Both the position numbers and the translations under genes were made by a program. Shown in pieces: positions 26,919 through 36,381 of a stretch of 64,000 bases of DNA. How positions within the stretch are numbered: position 1 is the stretch's first letter; each line of letters opens with the position of its first letter. Under the pieces are notes generated by a model. That model was not told where the DNA came from. It was given only the letters and a program-made list of their open reading frames with translations, and searched no databases. The stretch spans positions 1 through 64,000 of the forward strand of contig LVWS01000005.1 in the NCBI GenBank assembly GCA_002083365.1. The letters run 5' to 3'. The stretch comes from Nitrospira sp. SG-bin1. Its GTDB lineage: Bacteria > Nitrospirota > Nitrospiria > Nitrospirales > Nitrospiraceae.

Positions 26919-28808
26919 ATGGCGGAGCTTAGGAAAACGTTAAAACGGTCGCCTCGTGCTTGGTTTAAGAATCTGAAAGCTCTGCACAAGATCCTGCTCG
27001 GGTTTTCCGCCATCGTGGTCGGCATGATGGCAATCGGATTCATCGGTTTGACGGGGCTGACGACACTGAAGAGCCAGCTGCGTTCCATTTACGATGAATC
27101 CACCGTAGGCGTCTCGCAGGTCGCGGTCAGCAGCACCTATCTCAGTCTCTATCACAATGCGCTGTTGAGTGTGGCTGACCAAAAACACAAAGAAGCGTTT
27201 GATGAGGCCATCATTCCCCTTGCCGAATTGAAGCGGCGGACCATGACGCCGATTGAGACGTATCGACCGTTCGCGACCCACGAAACGACGGACGGCCGTC
27301 GCGACGGACAAGAACTGGACGTCCTTCTTTTTACATTAAGGGAGTATTTTGCCTCCGCTGAAAGCGCCGTGGGAGCGTTGAACGATAGCTTTGACCCCTC
27401 GCTCTCGGACGAGCAACGGCAGTCGATGAGAGAGCTAGGAACCATGGTGCTGTCAACGGAGGTGGCATTGTGGCACGGCAGATCGACATGGCGGTTCCAA
27501 TGGGTGGCGCAACTTATTCGAGACCTGGCCAGTGAATTGAACGAGAGCGGACAGCAGATGGCCGTTTACCTCACGAAGTTCATGCTTGGCGGAGCAGTTG
27601 TGGCTCTCCTCTTGGCCATCGCGATCGGATACTTCCTCGCGCGCAGCATTGTGAAAGACATCATCCATGTGGCAGATGTCGCGACACAGGCCGCGGCAGG
27701 CAATCTACAGGCGCGGGCGAGTCTAGAAAGCGACGATGAAGTCGGTCATATGGCCAAGGCGTTCAACATCATGTTGGATCGGATCACGGCTCTCGTCTCG
27801 ACAGAAGAAGAACGGGACAAGATGCAAAAACAACTCGTGCAGTTCCTGGTGTTGGTGTCCGATGTCGGGAAAGGCGATTTGACCAAACGCGGCGAAGTGA
27901 CAGCTGACATGTTCGGAAACCTGGCGGACGGATTCAACCTCATGATCCAGCGCTTTTCCCAGTTGATGAAGCAAGTGCGCCAGGCTGCTGAACGTGTCAA
28001 TACCGCGGCGACCAAATTGAAAGACAATGCCGGACAAATGGCGGGAACCGCCAAGCATCAAGCTGAAGAATCCATCAAGGCTCTCGGCGCGGTAGAACAG
28101 TTGGCATCATCGATGCGTCAAGTGACGGACACCGCAGGAGCATCGTCCGATGCGGCCCGCCAGGTTTTGAAGGCCACTGAAGACGGTCGACTCGCGGTGC
28201 AACAAACCGTCCAAGATATGCAGCGCATTCAATTGGCGGTTCAACGGATGTCGAAACAAGTCAAGGGGCTCGGTGACCGTTCATTGGAGATTTCACAAAT
28301 CGTCTCGACGATTCGGGATATCGCCAATCAAACCAATCTTTTGGCGCTCAACGCTGCGATCGAAGCCGCCGGAGCCGGTGAAGCCGGCGCACGTTTTGCC
28401 GTGGTAGCCGATCAAGTGCGGAAGCTCGCCGAGAGCTCCACACAGGCCACGCGTGAGATCGCGGATCTGGTGAAGGTCATCCAAAGCGAAACTCAACATG
28501 CGGTCGTAGCCATGGAACATGAAACTCAGGCGGTCGAGGACGGATCGGCTTCGGCCTTGCGTACAGGCGATGTGTTCAAAGAGATTTCGACCATCGCTCA
28601 ACGGTCTGCCGAACTTGCGCAAAGCATTGCGGCTGCGGCTGCGGATCAGACCGTCTCCACCGATCAGGTCGGACGTTCGATCAAAGACTTTACCGGAGGC
28701 GCCGTGGCAACGCAAAAGGCCACCGATTCGGCGCGTGCGACGGTCGAAGACATGGCGACGTTGGCTGAAGGCTTGACCACTTCGGTGTCACAGTTCAAGC
28801 TGGTCTGA
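26919..28808 (+). CDS. methyl-accepting chemotaxis (PilJ-like) transducer
   Basis: 629 residues. Membrane helix 1 lies at about 31-52 and helix 2 at about 221-245, with a helical periplasmic sensor between them. HAMP follows (from about 247), with a further linker segment after it. The signalling hairpin tip is DIANQTNLLALNAAIEAAG then AVVADQVRKLAESS. The ATG at 26919 has GCAGGAGG upstream; a GTG at 26901 is less likely. The sensor domain resembles a four-helix bundle, but no ligand can be inferred. No CheR or CheB gene accompanies it, so adaptation may rely on enzymes encoded elsewhere or be absent. Confidence 0.92.
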   Translation: MAELRKTLKRSPRAWFKNLKALHKILLGFSAIVVGMMAIGFIGLTGLTTLKSQLRSIYDESTVGVSQVAVSSTYLSLYHNALLSVADQKHKEAFDEAIIPLAELKRRTMTPIETYRPFATHETTDGRRDGQELDVLLFTLREYFASAESAVGALNDSFDPSLSDEQRQSMRELGTMVLSTEVALWHGRSTWRFQWVAQLIRDLASELNESGQQMAVYLTKFMLGGAVVALLLAIAIGYFLARSIVKDIIHVADVATQAAAGNLQARASLESDDEVGHMAKAFNIMLDRITALVSTEEERDKMQKQLVQFLVLVSDVGKGDLTKRGEVTADMFGNLADGFNLMIQRFSQLMKQVRQAAERVNTAATKLKDNAGQMAGTAKHQAEESIKALGAVEQLASSMRQVTDTAGASSDAARQVLKATEDGRLAVQQTVQDMQRIQLAVQRMSKQVKGLGDRSLEISQIVSTIRDIANQTNLLALNAAIEAAGAGEAGARFAVVADQVRKLAESSTQATREIADLVKVIQSETQHAVVAMEHETQAVEDGSASALRTGDVFKEISTIAQRSAELAQSIAAAAADQTVSTDQVGRSIKDFTGGAVATQKATDSARATVEDMATLAEGLTTSVSQFKLV

Positions 28809-28861
28809 GAATCTCCCTCATCCGGTGAGCGAGAAGAACCTTCTGGCGCCAAGAGGGACCG

Positions 28862-31800
28862 ATGAGCTCCGAGTTCGACAGGCAAAACCTCATCAGCATT
28901 TTCGTCCTCGAAGCATCGGATGGATTGGATGCCCTGACCAAGGCATTGCATCCTCCCAACGGACGAATCCCCACTCCTCTGGAACTGACGGATCAATACA
29001 TTGTCGCCCATCGTATTTGCGGCGCCGCCGCCCTCTATGGTTTCAACGGAGTCGCCCAGCTCGCCGAACACCTGGAAACGTTACTTGAACGCACCTCACC
29101 GACTCCTGCCGCTCAGTGGAATGGAGTGGTCGATATAATGCGGAACATTACACAAAGCCTTCAGGTCGTCGTCCGCGCCATTGGGCAGGGCGGCGCTGAG
29201 GATGCGGAGACCATAGAACGCTGTTGGGCTTCGATAAAACAACATGAACCGTCCGTTGTCACCGAGGAATATATGTATCCCGGACTGGATGCCGAAATCT
29301 TGTCGTATTTCGTTCCTGAAGCGAAGGAGTATCTCGACACTATCGAGGAGTTGATCCGTCTTCTGAGAGATAAGAGAGATGATGAGGACTCAATATACCG
29401 GCTTTTTCGTACGTCACACACGCTAAAAGGCTCGGCGTACACCGTAGGCTTCCAGGTCATCGGCGACGTTGCCCATCCGATGGAGGATTGCATGGTCGCG
29501 GTTCATGAAAAACGCCTTCCTCTCAGCGATGGTCTCCTTGACCTGCTGGCGAATGCCGCAGAATTGATCCGACTCATTCTTCTGCGTGACTCCTCCAGCA
29601 GAAGCCAGCTCCAACGGGACATTCCAGATCTTATAAATCGTCTCGCCCAGGCGTCTGTAGATACCGCCACATCACCTTTACTCGCCTTTCCATCAGATGG
29701 GACCGAAACGTCTGGCTCGAATTCTGTCCGGCATGAGCCTGTTGTTAACCCGAGAGCTCAACCAGGGGATTTATCTGACAGGTACTTGATTCCAAATTTG
29801 GAGCCGGAAGTGCTCTCCTATTTTATCCCAGAAGCGCAGGAGTATTTGGAAGTGTTGGAAGCCAACCTCCTACGGTTGGACAAAGACCCGCACAATAAGG
29901 ACCTGATCAATCAGTTATTCCGCAGCGCGCACACCTTGAAAGGATCCGCCTATACGGTCGGATTTCAATCGATCGGCGACCTTGTCCACCATGTCGAAGA
30001 TTTCATGGATGCGGTACGGGACGGTACCCTCCGCGTGTTGCCGGGTCATACGGACCTTATGCTTCGGGCCATCGATGTTGTGCGAGTGCTCATGCGGAGA
30101 GAACTCAATACGGTGGAGGACACGAGGCAACAATTCGATAGAGCACGAACCGAACTCCGACAATTGGATCAGCTTACCACGCGCGCGACGAGATCAGAGC
30201 CTCGAGATGAGAAAACCTTCGCTTCCAGGATCGCGGACCAGTTCGGAGGCAGCGCGTCTGGAGGAGGAGGGGATCGGGCCACGAGCGAGACGTCAAGGGA
30301 GGAACGAGAGGTTATCCGTGTCAGTCATGGACGGCTCGAACGGCTGATGAACCTCGTCGGAGAGCTCGTCATTGGACGAGGCCGGTTGGAGCAACGGCTG
30401 CGAGTTTTGGATCAACTGTCACAACAAGTTTTGGCATTCAAACGTCGCTTAGTGGATTCCGTCCAATCATTTGCCGACAAACATACCTTCACGTATCTAG
30501 AAGCTCCGACTAGTCCGATGACGTCTGCAGGGCAAGAGCTTCCCCTGATCGGTGATTTTGGCAACCTCGAGTTGGACAAGTACGACGATTTCAATATCTT
30601 GGCTCGGCGCATCGGAGAAGTCACCGCCGATATCAGTGAGTCGATGGCGCAGTTGGATGAATCCATTTCAAACGCCCAGGGCGAGATGACTCAACTTCAA
30701 CATTTGACCTTGTTGATGCGGGACGAAATCGCGCGAGCCCGCATGGTTCCAATCGGCACACCGTTCACCAGGTTCCGTCGAGCGGTCAGAGACATCGCCC
30801 GAACCTCGAACAAGGAAGTGTCCCTCGTCACCTCGGGCGAGCAGACGGAAGTTGATACCGGAATCGTGGAGCGATTGGTGGATCCATTGGTGCATTTGGT
30901 CAGGAACGCCGTGTACCACGGCATCGAACCGGCAGCTGATCGAATTGCAAAGGGCAAACCAGCCGTTGGAACCGTCTATCTCCACGCAGCTCATCGGGGC
31001 AATTCGGTCATCATCGAAGTCGAGGACGATGGAGCGGGATTGGATTTGGACAAAATACGCACCAAAGCCGTCTCGATGGAACTCGTGTCATCACAGCAGA
31101 TCCAAGCCATGTCGGACATGGACATCCTTCAGTTGATTTTCATGCCCGGTTTTTCCACGGCCGACGAGATAGGAGACCAAGCAGGTCGAGGCGTAGGGCT
31201 GGACGTGGTCAAACGAGTCATTGAAGGCATGAACGGGAATATCGACGTGGAGTCTGAGTCTGGTATTGGGACCAAATTCACCCTGAATCTCCCTCTCACC
31301 CTCCTTATTGCCACTGCACTACTCGTGCGAGTGGGTACCGAACGATATGCAATTCCATTGGTAAGCATTCAAGAAGTCACCATGCCGACTCCTTCTTCGA
31401 TGCGAGAGGAAGGTGAGCGTAAATTCTTGCAGGTCGACGACAAGCTGATTGAATTGCAATCGCTCCATCACATTCTCCGTCGAGAATCAGGAACCATCGA
31501 TTGGACCATGCCGGCTGTGATCGTTCGGACGGCCGGATCTCCTCTGGGATTAGCGGTTGACGAACTGTTGGGTCGCCAAGAAATCGTCATTAAGCCACTT
31601 GGATCACTGAAACCTCTGGACCGATCGTTTTTCGGAGGCGCGACCATTGATTCAGAAGGGCATGTTGTCCTTGTGATCGATCCAAGCCGTTTGACGCCTA
31701 GACATACGAAGGACTCGGTTGCACGAACACGCCTGGTCAAGTCCCAATCTCTGCCCAAAGAGCCCGCGCAAACTGCGGCGGTGAATGACCCGAACGAGGC

Positions 31801-32179
31801 TCGACTGCTCTTGATAGACGATTCGTTGAGCATCCGCAAATTCGTCGGGAGAATGTTGGAGTCTGCAGGATATCCGTTCGATACAGCGGTCGATGGCGAA
31901 GATGGATTGCGAAAGACCTCGACGACGAGTTACCGTATGATTCTCACCGATCTCGAAATGCCGAAACTCAACGGATTCGAAGTCATTCAAGCGCTCAGAA
32001 GTCGTCCGGAAACACGACATACACCGGTAGTAGTCATGACGACGAGAGCCCGAGACAAGCATCGGCAGATGGCACTGAACCTCGGCGCCAATTCTTATAT
32101 TTCCAAACCGGTGGAAGAACGGACGTTGCTTCAGGAGGTTGAACGGTGGCTTGGCAAGGCGCCGGCTTTGCACAAGTAA
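28862..32179 (+). CDS. CheA/ChpA-like hybrid histidine kinase with three Hpt-like domains and a receiver
   Basis: 1105 residues. Hpt-like domains carry His50 (AHRICGAA, lacking the usual Lys), His186 (HTLKGSA) and His357 (HTLKGSA). A CheA dimerisation helix (GRLERLMNLVGELVIGRGRL) follows. Next come the ATPase with N-box LVRNAVYHG and G-box VEDDGAGLDLD, then GRGVGLDVVK, then a CheW domain. A C-terminal receiver follows (LLIDDSLSIRKF, LTDLEMPKLNG, SKPVEE). This is the ChpA/PilL style of multi-Hpt hybrid kinase that controls type IV pili, rather than a flagellar CheA. It should phosphorylate the regulators encoded on both sides. Confidence 0.93.
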   Translation: MSSEFDRQNLISIFVLEASDGLDALTKALHPPNGRIPTPLELTDQYIVAHRICGAAALYGFNGVAQLAEHLETLLERTSPTPAAQWNGVVDIMRNITQSLQVVVRAIGQGGAEDAETIERCWASIKQHEPSVVTEEYMYPGLDAEILSYFVPEAKEYLDTIEELIRLLRDKRDDEDSIYRLFRTSHTLKGSAYTVGFQVIGDVAHPMEDCMVAVHEKRLPLSDGLLDLLANAAELIRLILLRDSSSRSQLQRDIPDLINRLAQASVDTATSPLLAFPSDGTETSGSNSVRHEPVVNPRAQPGDLSDRYLIPNLEPEVLSYFIPEAQEYLEVLEANLLRLDKDPHNKDLINQLFRSAHTLKGSAYTVGFQSIGDLVHHVEDFMDAVRDGTLRVLPGHTDLMLRAIDVVRVLMRRELNTVEDTRQQFDRARTELRQLDQLTTRATRSEPRDEKTFASRIADQFGGSASGGGGDRATSETSREEREVIRVSHGRLERLMNLVGELVIGRGRLEQRLRVLDQLSQQVLAFKRRLVDSVQSFADKHTFTYLEAPTSPMTSAGQELPLIGDFGNLELDKYDDFNILARRIGEVTADISESMAQLDESISNAQGEMTQLQHLTLLMRDEIARARMVPIGTPFTRFRRAVRDIARTSNKEVSLVTSGEQTEVDTGIVERLVDPLVHLVRNAVYHGIEPAADRIAKGKPAVGTVYLHAAHRGNSVIIEVEDDGAGLDLDKIRTKAVSMELVSSQQIQAMSDMDILQLIFMPGFSTADEIGDQAGRGVGLDVVKRVIEGMNGNIDVESESGIGTKFTLNLPLTLLIATALLVRVGTERYAIPLVSIQEVTMPTPSSMREEGERKFLQVDDKLIELQSLHHILRRESGTIDWTMPAVIVRTAGSPLGLAVDELLGRQEIVIKPLGSLKPLDRSFFGGATIDSEGHVVLVIDPSRLTPRHTKDSVARTRLVKSQSLPKEPAQTAAVNDPNEARLLLIDDSLSIRKFVGRMLESAGYPFDTAVDGEDGLRKTSTTSYRMILTDLEMPKLNGFEVIQALRSRPETRHTPVVVMTTRARDKHRQMALNLGANSYISKPVEERTLLQEVERWLGKAPALHK

Positions 32180-32229
32180 CCCTGTGGAAATACTCGTATC
32201 ATTTGACGGAATCGGACTTGTTACAGACA

Positions 32230-32745
32230 ATGGGTGAAACGATCGTAGGGATAGGCATACGGAAACCGATGACGGGAACTCCGTCGCCAGCATCTCCATC
32301 ACGATTTCTCATCGTGACATTGGGCCGACGGTATCTGGCGTTGGATGTCGAATCGATTGCCGGGCTGTTGACGCTTGATGAGATTGGAGGCGTCACAAAT
32401 CCCACACTGCACGGCATGGAGTACGGGATCATTGATCTAGCCGATCGACTGAGCGTGTCGCATGATCAGAATGGAGCCAATACACGTATCGTACTGCTTT
32501 CTGAGCATGGAGGGCGTGGCAGTATTCGAGTCTCCACGGTGGAGGGATTTCTTGAACTCCAGTCGTCTCAAATTCTGCCGCTACCGACACAATTCCAGGG
32601 ACCGGAACAGCACTGGTATCGAGGCATGATCCTATTCCAGCGAAGTGTTGCATTGGTGCTCAATATCGCCTGGGTTCTTGAGGGACGGGTGCCCGGCATA
32701 AACGGTGGCGGGGGACAGAGATCCACGCCCGGATTAGCGGCTTAA
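32230..32745 (+). CDS. divergent CheW-like protein
   Basis: 171 residues. SRFLIVTLGRRYLALDVES and IAGLLTLDE give a first CheW-like barrel, HGMEYGIIDLADRL the turn that normally reads NLRG-x-I-x-P-x-x-DL, and VLLSEHGGRGSIRVSTVEGF the second half. The usual NLRG is replaced by MEYG, and the C-terminus is Gly-rich. The start at 32230 is the best of several; 32269 is also possible. Weak conservation suggests a specialised adaptor for the hybrid kinase just upstream. Confidence 0.7.
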   Translation: MGETIVGIGIRKPMTGTPSPASPSRFLIVTLGRRYLALDVESIAGLLTLDEIGGVTNPTLHGMEYGIIDLADRLSVSHDQNGANTRIVLLSEHGGRGSIRVSTVEGFLELQSSQILPLPTQFQGPEQHWYRGMILFQRSVALVLNIAWVLEGRVPGINGGGGQRSTPGLAA

Positions 32746-32770
32746 ACGACTCCGGCACGCGACAGCGCAT

Positions 32771-33220
32771 ATGCTAAGAAGCGGTCAAAAGCCTCGGCGG
32801 GAAACAGGATGTCCATCATGGCAACTGTTGGTCTTTTCTGTGGGTGGAAGGCGACTGGCGGTCAACACATCGAACGTCTCGAGTGTTTCCCAGTGGAACG
32901 GTTCTATTCCTGTCGCTGGCCAAACTCCTTTTATTACTGCGGTGGTTCGTCATGGACAAGTCGTGTTACCGGTATTCGATCTGGCCGCATCCCTTCATCT
33001 TGCTGTGCAAGGGAGTAGTCCGTTGTGCCTGAGGATGAAACATCCTCTCGGAGAGATGGCTGTGTGCATCGATGAAGAGATTCCGGTTCTCCATACCGTT
33101 GATCCGGCCACGCTCCAGATATACCGAGGCAAAGATTTGCCGGCCGAAGGCAGTTATACCAACGGCCTGGATGAAATTCCTATCCTTTCTGTATCACGAC
33201 TTGGGTCGACGATGTCATGA
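32771..33220 (+). CDS. second divergent CheW-like protein
   Basis: 149 residues. WQLLVFSVGGRRLAVNTSN opens a CheW-like barrel, VRHGQVVLPVFDLAASL is the NLRG-equivalent region, and GEMAVCIDEEIPVLHTVDP the second half. It is shorter and more divergent than the protein encoded at 26341. It lies 25 bases after the previous CheW-like gene and 36 before a receiver-coiled-coil gene. Two variant CheW-like genes in tandem after a CheA suggest separate ports for different receptors or for the coiled-coil protein. Confidence 0.7.
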   Translation: MLRSGQKPRRETGCPSWQLLVFSVGGRRLAVNTSNVSSVSQWNGSIPVAGQTPFITAVVRHGQVVLPVFDLAASLHLAVQGSSPLCLRMKHPLGEMAVCIDEEIPVLHTVDPATLQIYRGKDLPAEGSYTNGLDEIPILSVSRLGSTMS

Positions 33221-33256
33221 TCTCCCTAGTACCGGGGTGGGACGAAAGGTGCATGC

Positions 33257-34453
33257 ATGCCGAAGATCTTGATCGCCGATGACAGCATCGCGGTTCGCAA
33301 AGTCGCAGAGCGACTGTTGACCGAGGCCGGCCTCGGCGTCACGCTCGCGGCAAACGGAGAGGAAGCCTTGGCCTATCTTGCGAAGGAACGGCCGGATGTC
33401 GTTGTGTCCGACGTCATCATGCCGGATAAGAGTGGATATGAAGTGTGTGCCTTTGTTCGTGGACATGCAACCCTCTCCACAACACCCGTGCTGCTCATCT
33501 CCGGAATCGTGAACGATGAAGTGACCAAGCAGGCCGTGTCCTGCCGCGCAGATGGCGTGTTGAAAAAACCATTTCAAGGTACGTCTTTGAAGGATCGTGT
33601 CCTCGAACTGATTGCCAAGCAGCAGGAGCCCGCACAAGCCGCAGTCACCGGCTCTGTTAACGCTCCGACAAGCTCCTCGGTTGAGAAGGCGATACAGATG
33701 TCGAGCCAACCGCAACAGAGTCTGCGCGAGGACCTCGGCAAACTCAAAAACACTGAAGAACAGTTACAGGCGGAACAACTTCGTTCGGAAGAACTGACCA
33801 AACGGCTCTCTGAGTTCACTGAGCAACTCGCGAGAGCCAAGGATCACGAAACGCTGTTGGCGGCCGAACGAAAACGGGTCAGCGATCTTCAGGAAACTCT
33901 CTCGAAACTGGAGCGACAAGTATCACGAATCCCCGAGCTGGAATCTGCCCTGAAGACAGAACAAGAGGCAGTCTGTGCATTCAAACAAGACGCCCAGAAC
34001 TGGCGCAAGGCATCTGACCGAATCGCAGAACTGGAGTCTGCTCTACACACCGAACGGGCGTCGGCGGAGGAACTCGTGCAACAGTTGGAGGATTTTGAGC
34101 AGATATCAACTAAGGCCAAAGACCTGGACGCCAGACTCGCGCGTACGGAACAGCGGGAAGCTGAACTACACCAAAAAATGCAGGGTCTCGAGTCGGAACT
34201 TTCGACCGAAAGAGAGAGGCTTACAGAAGCAATAAGACAACGTCAAGAGTCGGAGAGCGTGGCGTTGAGAGTTCCGGAATTGGAAGGACTCCTCGCCGTT
34301 GAACGAGATCGCAACGGCATGCTCGCGCGGCGAGTGGTGGAGGCTGAACAAGCCGCCGAAAACGCCACAAAACGACTTGAGGAAATGGCCCGCAAGTTAA
34401 GCGAGATTGCAGGATTGGCCTCCCAACTTGGAAACGGGAAGGGGCAATCCTAA
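33257..34453 (+). CDS. response regulator with long C-terminal coiled coil
   Basis: 398 residues. Residues 1-120 are a receiver domain: acidic Asp8/Asp9, phospho-site Asp52 (VVVSDVIMPD) and LKKPF Lys. Residues 155-395 are nearly all charged heptad-rich helix with recurring RIPELESAL, RIAELESAL and RVPELEGLL units. This predicts a long coiled-coil rod assembled from a roughly 60-residue repeat. There is no enzymatic or DNA-binding output, so phosphorylation would change assembly or localisation. Such a part would suit a polar or cytoskeletal target of the kinase. Confidence 0.85.
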   Translation: MPKILIADDSIAVRKVAERLLTEAGLGVTLAANGEEALAYLAKERPDVVVSDVIMPDKSGYEVCAFVRGHATLSTTPVLLISGIVNDEVTKQAVSCRADGVLKKPFQGTSLKDRVLELIAKQQEPAQAAVTGSVNAPTSSSVEKAIQMSSQPQQSLREDLGKLKNTEEQLQAEQLRSEELTKRLSEFTEQLARAKDHETLLAAERKRVSDLQETLSKLERQVSRIPELESALKTEQEAVCAFKQDAQNWRKASDRIAELESALHTERASAEELVQQLEDFEQISTKAKDLDARLARTEQREAELHQKMQGLESELSTERERLTEAIRQRQESESVALRVPELEGLLAVERDRNGMLARRVVEAEQAAENATKRLEEMARKLSEIAGLASQLGNGKGQS

Positions 34454-34501
34454 TTCCACCGACAGTCAGATGCTCGCGGGTGTGTTGAAGGGCCGAAGAC
34501 G

Positions 34502-35440
34502 ATGTCCGTTGAAACCGAGGATGCATTCCAGAAAGAGCTCGTTGAGCTTTTTGTTCAAGAGGCACAGGAATGGCTTCAACAAATTCACGTCGCGCTCGAT
34601 GAACTGCAACAATCTCCCCCTTTGGAACGCCATCGGGCCTTGGCGCAGACGATCAAAGTAGGGATTACGAACCTTGGCGGATCTGCGGCTACACTCAACC
34701 TGAGCGACGTCGAACGAGCGAGTTTCTCCACCCTTCCATTTGTTGAAGCCGTTCAAAATCCTTCCACGCAAATCTCCGTCGACGACTTCATCGCACTCTG
34801 CAAACACCTGGGACACATTCACGGCGCACTGACCAGATCGACAGGTGTGAGTTTTGAGGAGAAACATGTACCAGCTTTTGCCCAAGATTCGTCCACGAAG
34901 ATTCCGACGAAAGACTTTTTGATATTGCTGCGAGATCTTCACACTCAACGTCAGACAGCCAACAGATTCCAACGCAACTTGATTCAAACGATGGTGGCCC
35001 AGGCGGAGGGGTTGTTGGATCGTAAAGTGGAACAATGCGATGTGGCTTCCATCCACGAGTTTCTCGATCGGTCAGCCGAAGGAGATCAAGGCTTTCTCAA
35101 TGTCGTTCGACAAGCTGTTCCACAGTTAAGGACTATCCTTCAGACACTCAAGAATGATCGCGTCGTCCAGAATTCACCGTCCCTCGACTTACAGAATCCT
35201 ATTGAGCACGTCGCACAGCTGTGGTCCGCCGCGCAACAGGTCAATGCTTCCAATGCGATGGTGTTTTTTATGGGATTACACAGTTTCCTCGTAATCGTGA
35301 CCCAGCACCATGCGATGGTGAACGCCACACACTTCGACGCAATCCAATCACGGCTGGGACAGAACATGGAGGAGATCGAGGAATGGGCGGAAAGCGGGCG
35401 GATGGAGCGCGTGGCGATACAAAACGTATTACCTCATTAA
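34502..35440 (+). CDS. Hpt-like protein with the phospho-histidine replaced
   Basis: 312 residues. Residues 8-70 read like the Hpt domains of the neighbouring CheA: FVQEAQEWLQQIHVALDEL, then TNLGGSAATLNL where those have HTLKGSAYTVGF. The His position is Thr and the Lys is Gly, so phosphotransfer by the usual route looks impossible. The remaining 240 residues are helical and unrecognised. A non-phosphorylatable Hpt could hold or block a receiver domain. It follows the coiled-coil regulator by 48 bases and precedes an ExeA-like ATPase. Confidence 0.7.
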   Translation: MSVETEDAFQKELVELFVQEAQEWLQQIHVALDELQQSPPLERHRALAQTIKVGITNLGGSAATLNLSDVERASFSTLPFVEAVQNPSTQISVDDFIALCKHLGHIHGALTRSTGVSFEEKHVPAFAQDSSTKIPTKDFLILLRDLHTQRQTANRFQRNLIQTMVAQAEGLLDRKVEQCDVASIHEFLDRSAEGDQGFLNVVRQAVPQLRTILQTLKNDRVVQNSPSLDLQNPIEHVAQLWSAAQQVNASNAMVFFMGLHSFLVIVTQHHAMVNATHFDAIQSRLGQNMEEIEEWAESGRMERVAIQNVLPH

Positions 35441-35502
35441 GCGAGCTTCATACCAGAAGCACCCGCCCCCGGACGGGGAGCTGGAACGAAACGGATCCAC
35501 TC

Positions 35503-36381
35503 ATGCCACTTGTCGATACGATATCCCATCATAATCTGAGTCAGGATTCGTCCTATGTGGCGCATTGGGGACTACACCTTCACCCATTTGAAAATGTGCC
35601 GGACCCCAAGTTCTATGTACCCTCAATCCAACATGACATGGCGATAGAGCGACTGCTGTACGGGATCCATGCCCGCAAAGGAATGGTGCTGCTGACCGGC
35701 GAAATCGGCAGTGGGAAGACTCTCCTCAGTCGTACTGTGATTCTCAAACTTTCTCGATCACGGTATGAAATCGCTCTCGTATCAAACCCGACTATTCCGG
35801 GGAACGAATTTCTCGGTGAGCTCCTCTTCCAACTGGGATTGGATCCCCACGGAACACGCGCGGAACAATTACGTCGCCTGAACGATCAGCTGCTTGCTAA
35901 CTACCATAAGGGAGTCGACACCGTTGTCGTGGTGGATGAAGCCCAGGCCATCGAGCACGACCGCGTGTTTGAAGAGCTGCGCCTTCTCAGTAATTTCCAG
36001 CTCAATGACCGATTTCTCATCACACTCGTCCTCATCGGGCAACCGGAACTACGGGAACGCATCGATCGTATTCCGCAGCTCGCCCAGCGAGTAGCCGTTC
36101 AACACCACATCGGGTATTTGGATCGTGCCGAGACAAAATCCTATGTCTTGGCTCGGCTTGCCGCCGCGGGAGTCGCGCTGCCGATATTCTCGGCTCGCGC
36201 GATTTCTTCCATTTATCATTTCACCGGCGGTGTATGCCGCTTGATCAATTCGCTGTGTGACCTGTGTCTTCACTACGGTCGAATTTCGGGAGCGCATCAG
36301 ATCAGACGCTCATTGGTGGAAAAAGTCGCGAATGACCTGCTGCAGCGGCGGGCCTCCATCGGTCTGGGGGTGATGCCTTGA
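35503..36381 (+). CDS. ExeA/GspA-like AAA ATPase
   Basis: 292 residues. HWGLHLHPFENVPDPKFYVPS is the family N-terminal signature (GL..PF...PDP.F). Walker A is TGEIGSGKT, Walker B VVVVDEAQAIE, sensor LIGQPELRERI, and FTGGVCRLINSLCD the C-terminal arginine-sensor region. ExeA-type ATPases help assemble secretion or pilus secretins through the cell wall; this one has no peptidoglycan-binding domain. The frame is open upstream, but the ATG at 35503 begins the conserved part. It overlaps the HD-GYP gene by four bases (TTGA). Confidence 0.87.
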   Translation: MPLVDTISHHNLSQDSSYVAHWGLHLHPFENVPDPKFYVPSIQHDMAIERLLYGIHARKGMVLLTGEIGSGKTLLSRTVILKLSRSRYEIALVSNPTIPGNEFLGELLFQLGLDPHGTRAEQLRRLNDQLLANYHKGVDTVVVVDEAQAIEHDRVFEELRLLSNFQLNDRFLITLVLIGQPELRERIDRIPQLAQRVAVQHHIGYLDRAETKSYVLARLAAAGVALPIFSARAISSIYHFTGGVCRLINSLCDLCLHYGRISGAHQIRRSLVEKVANDLLQRRASIGLGVMP

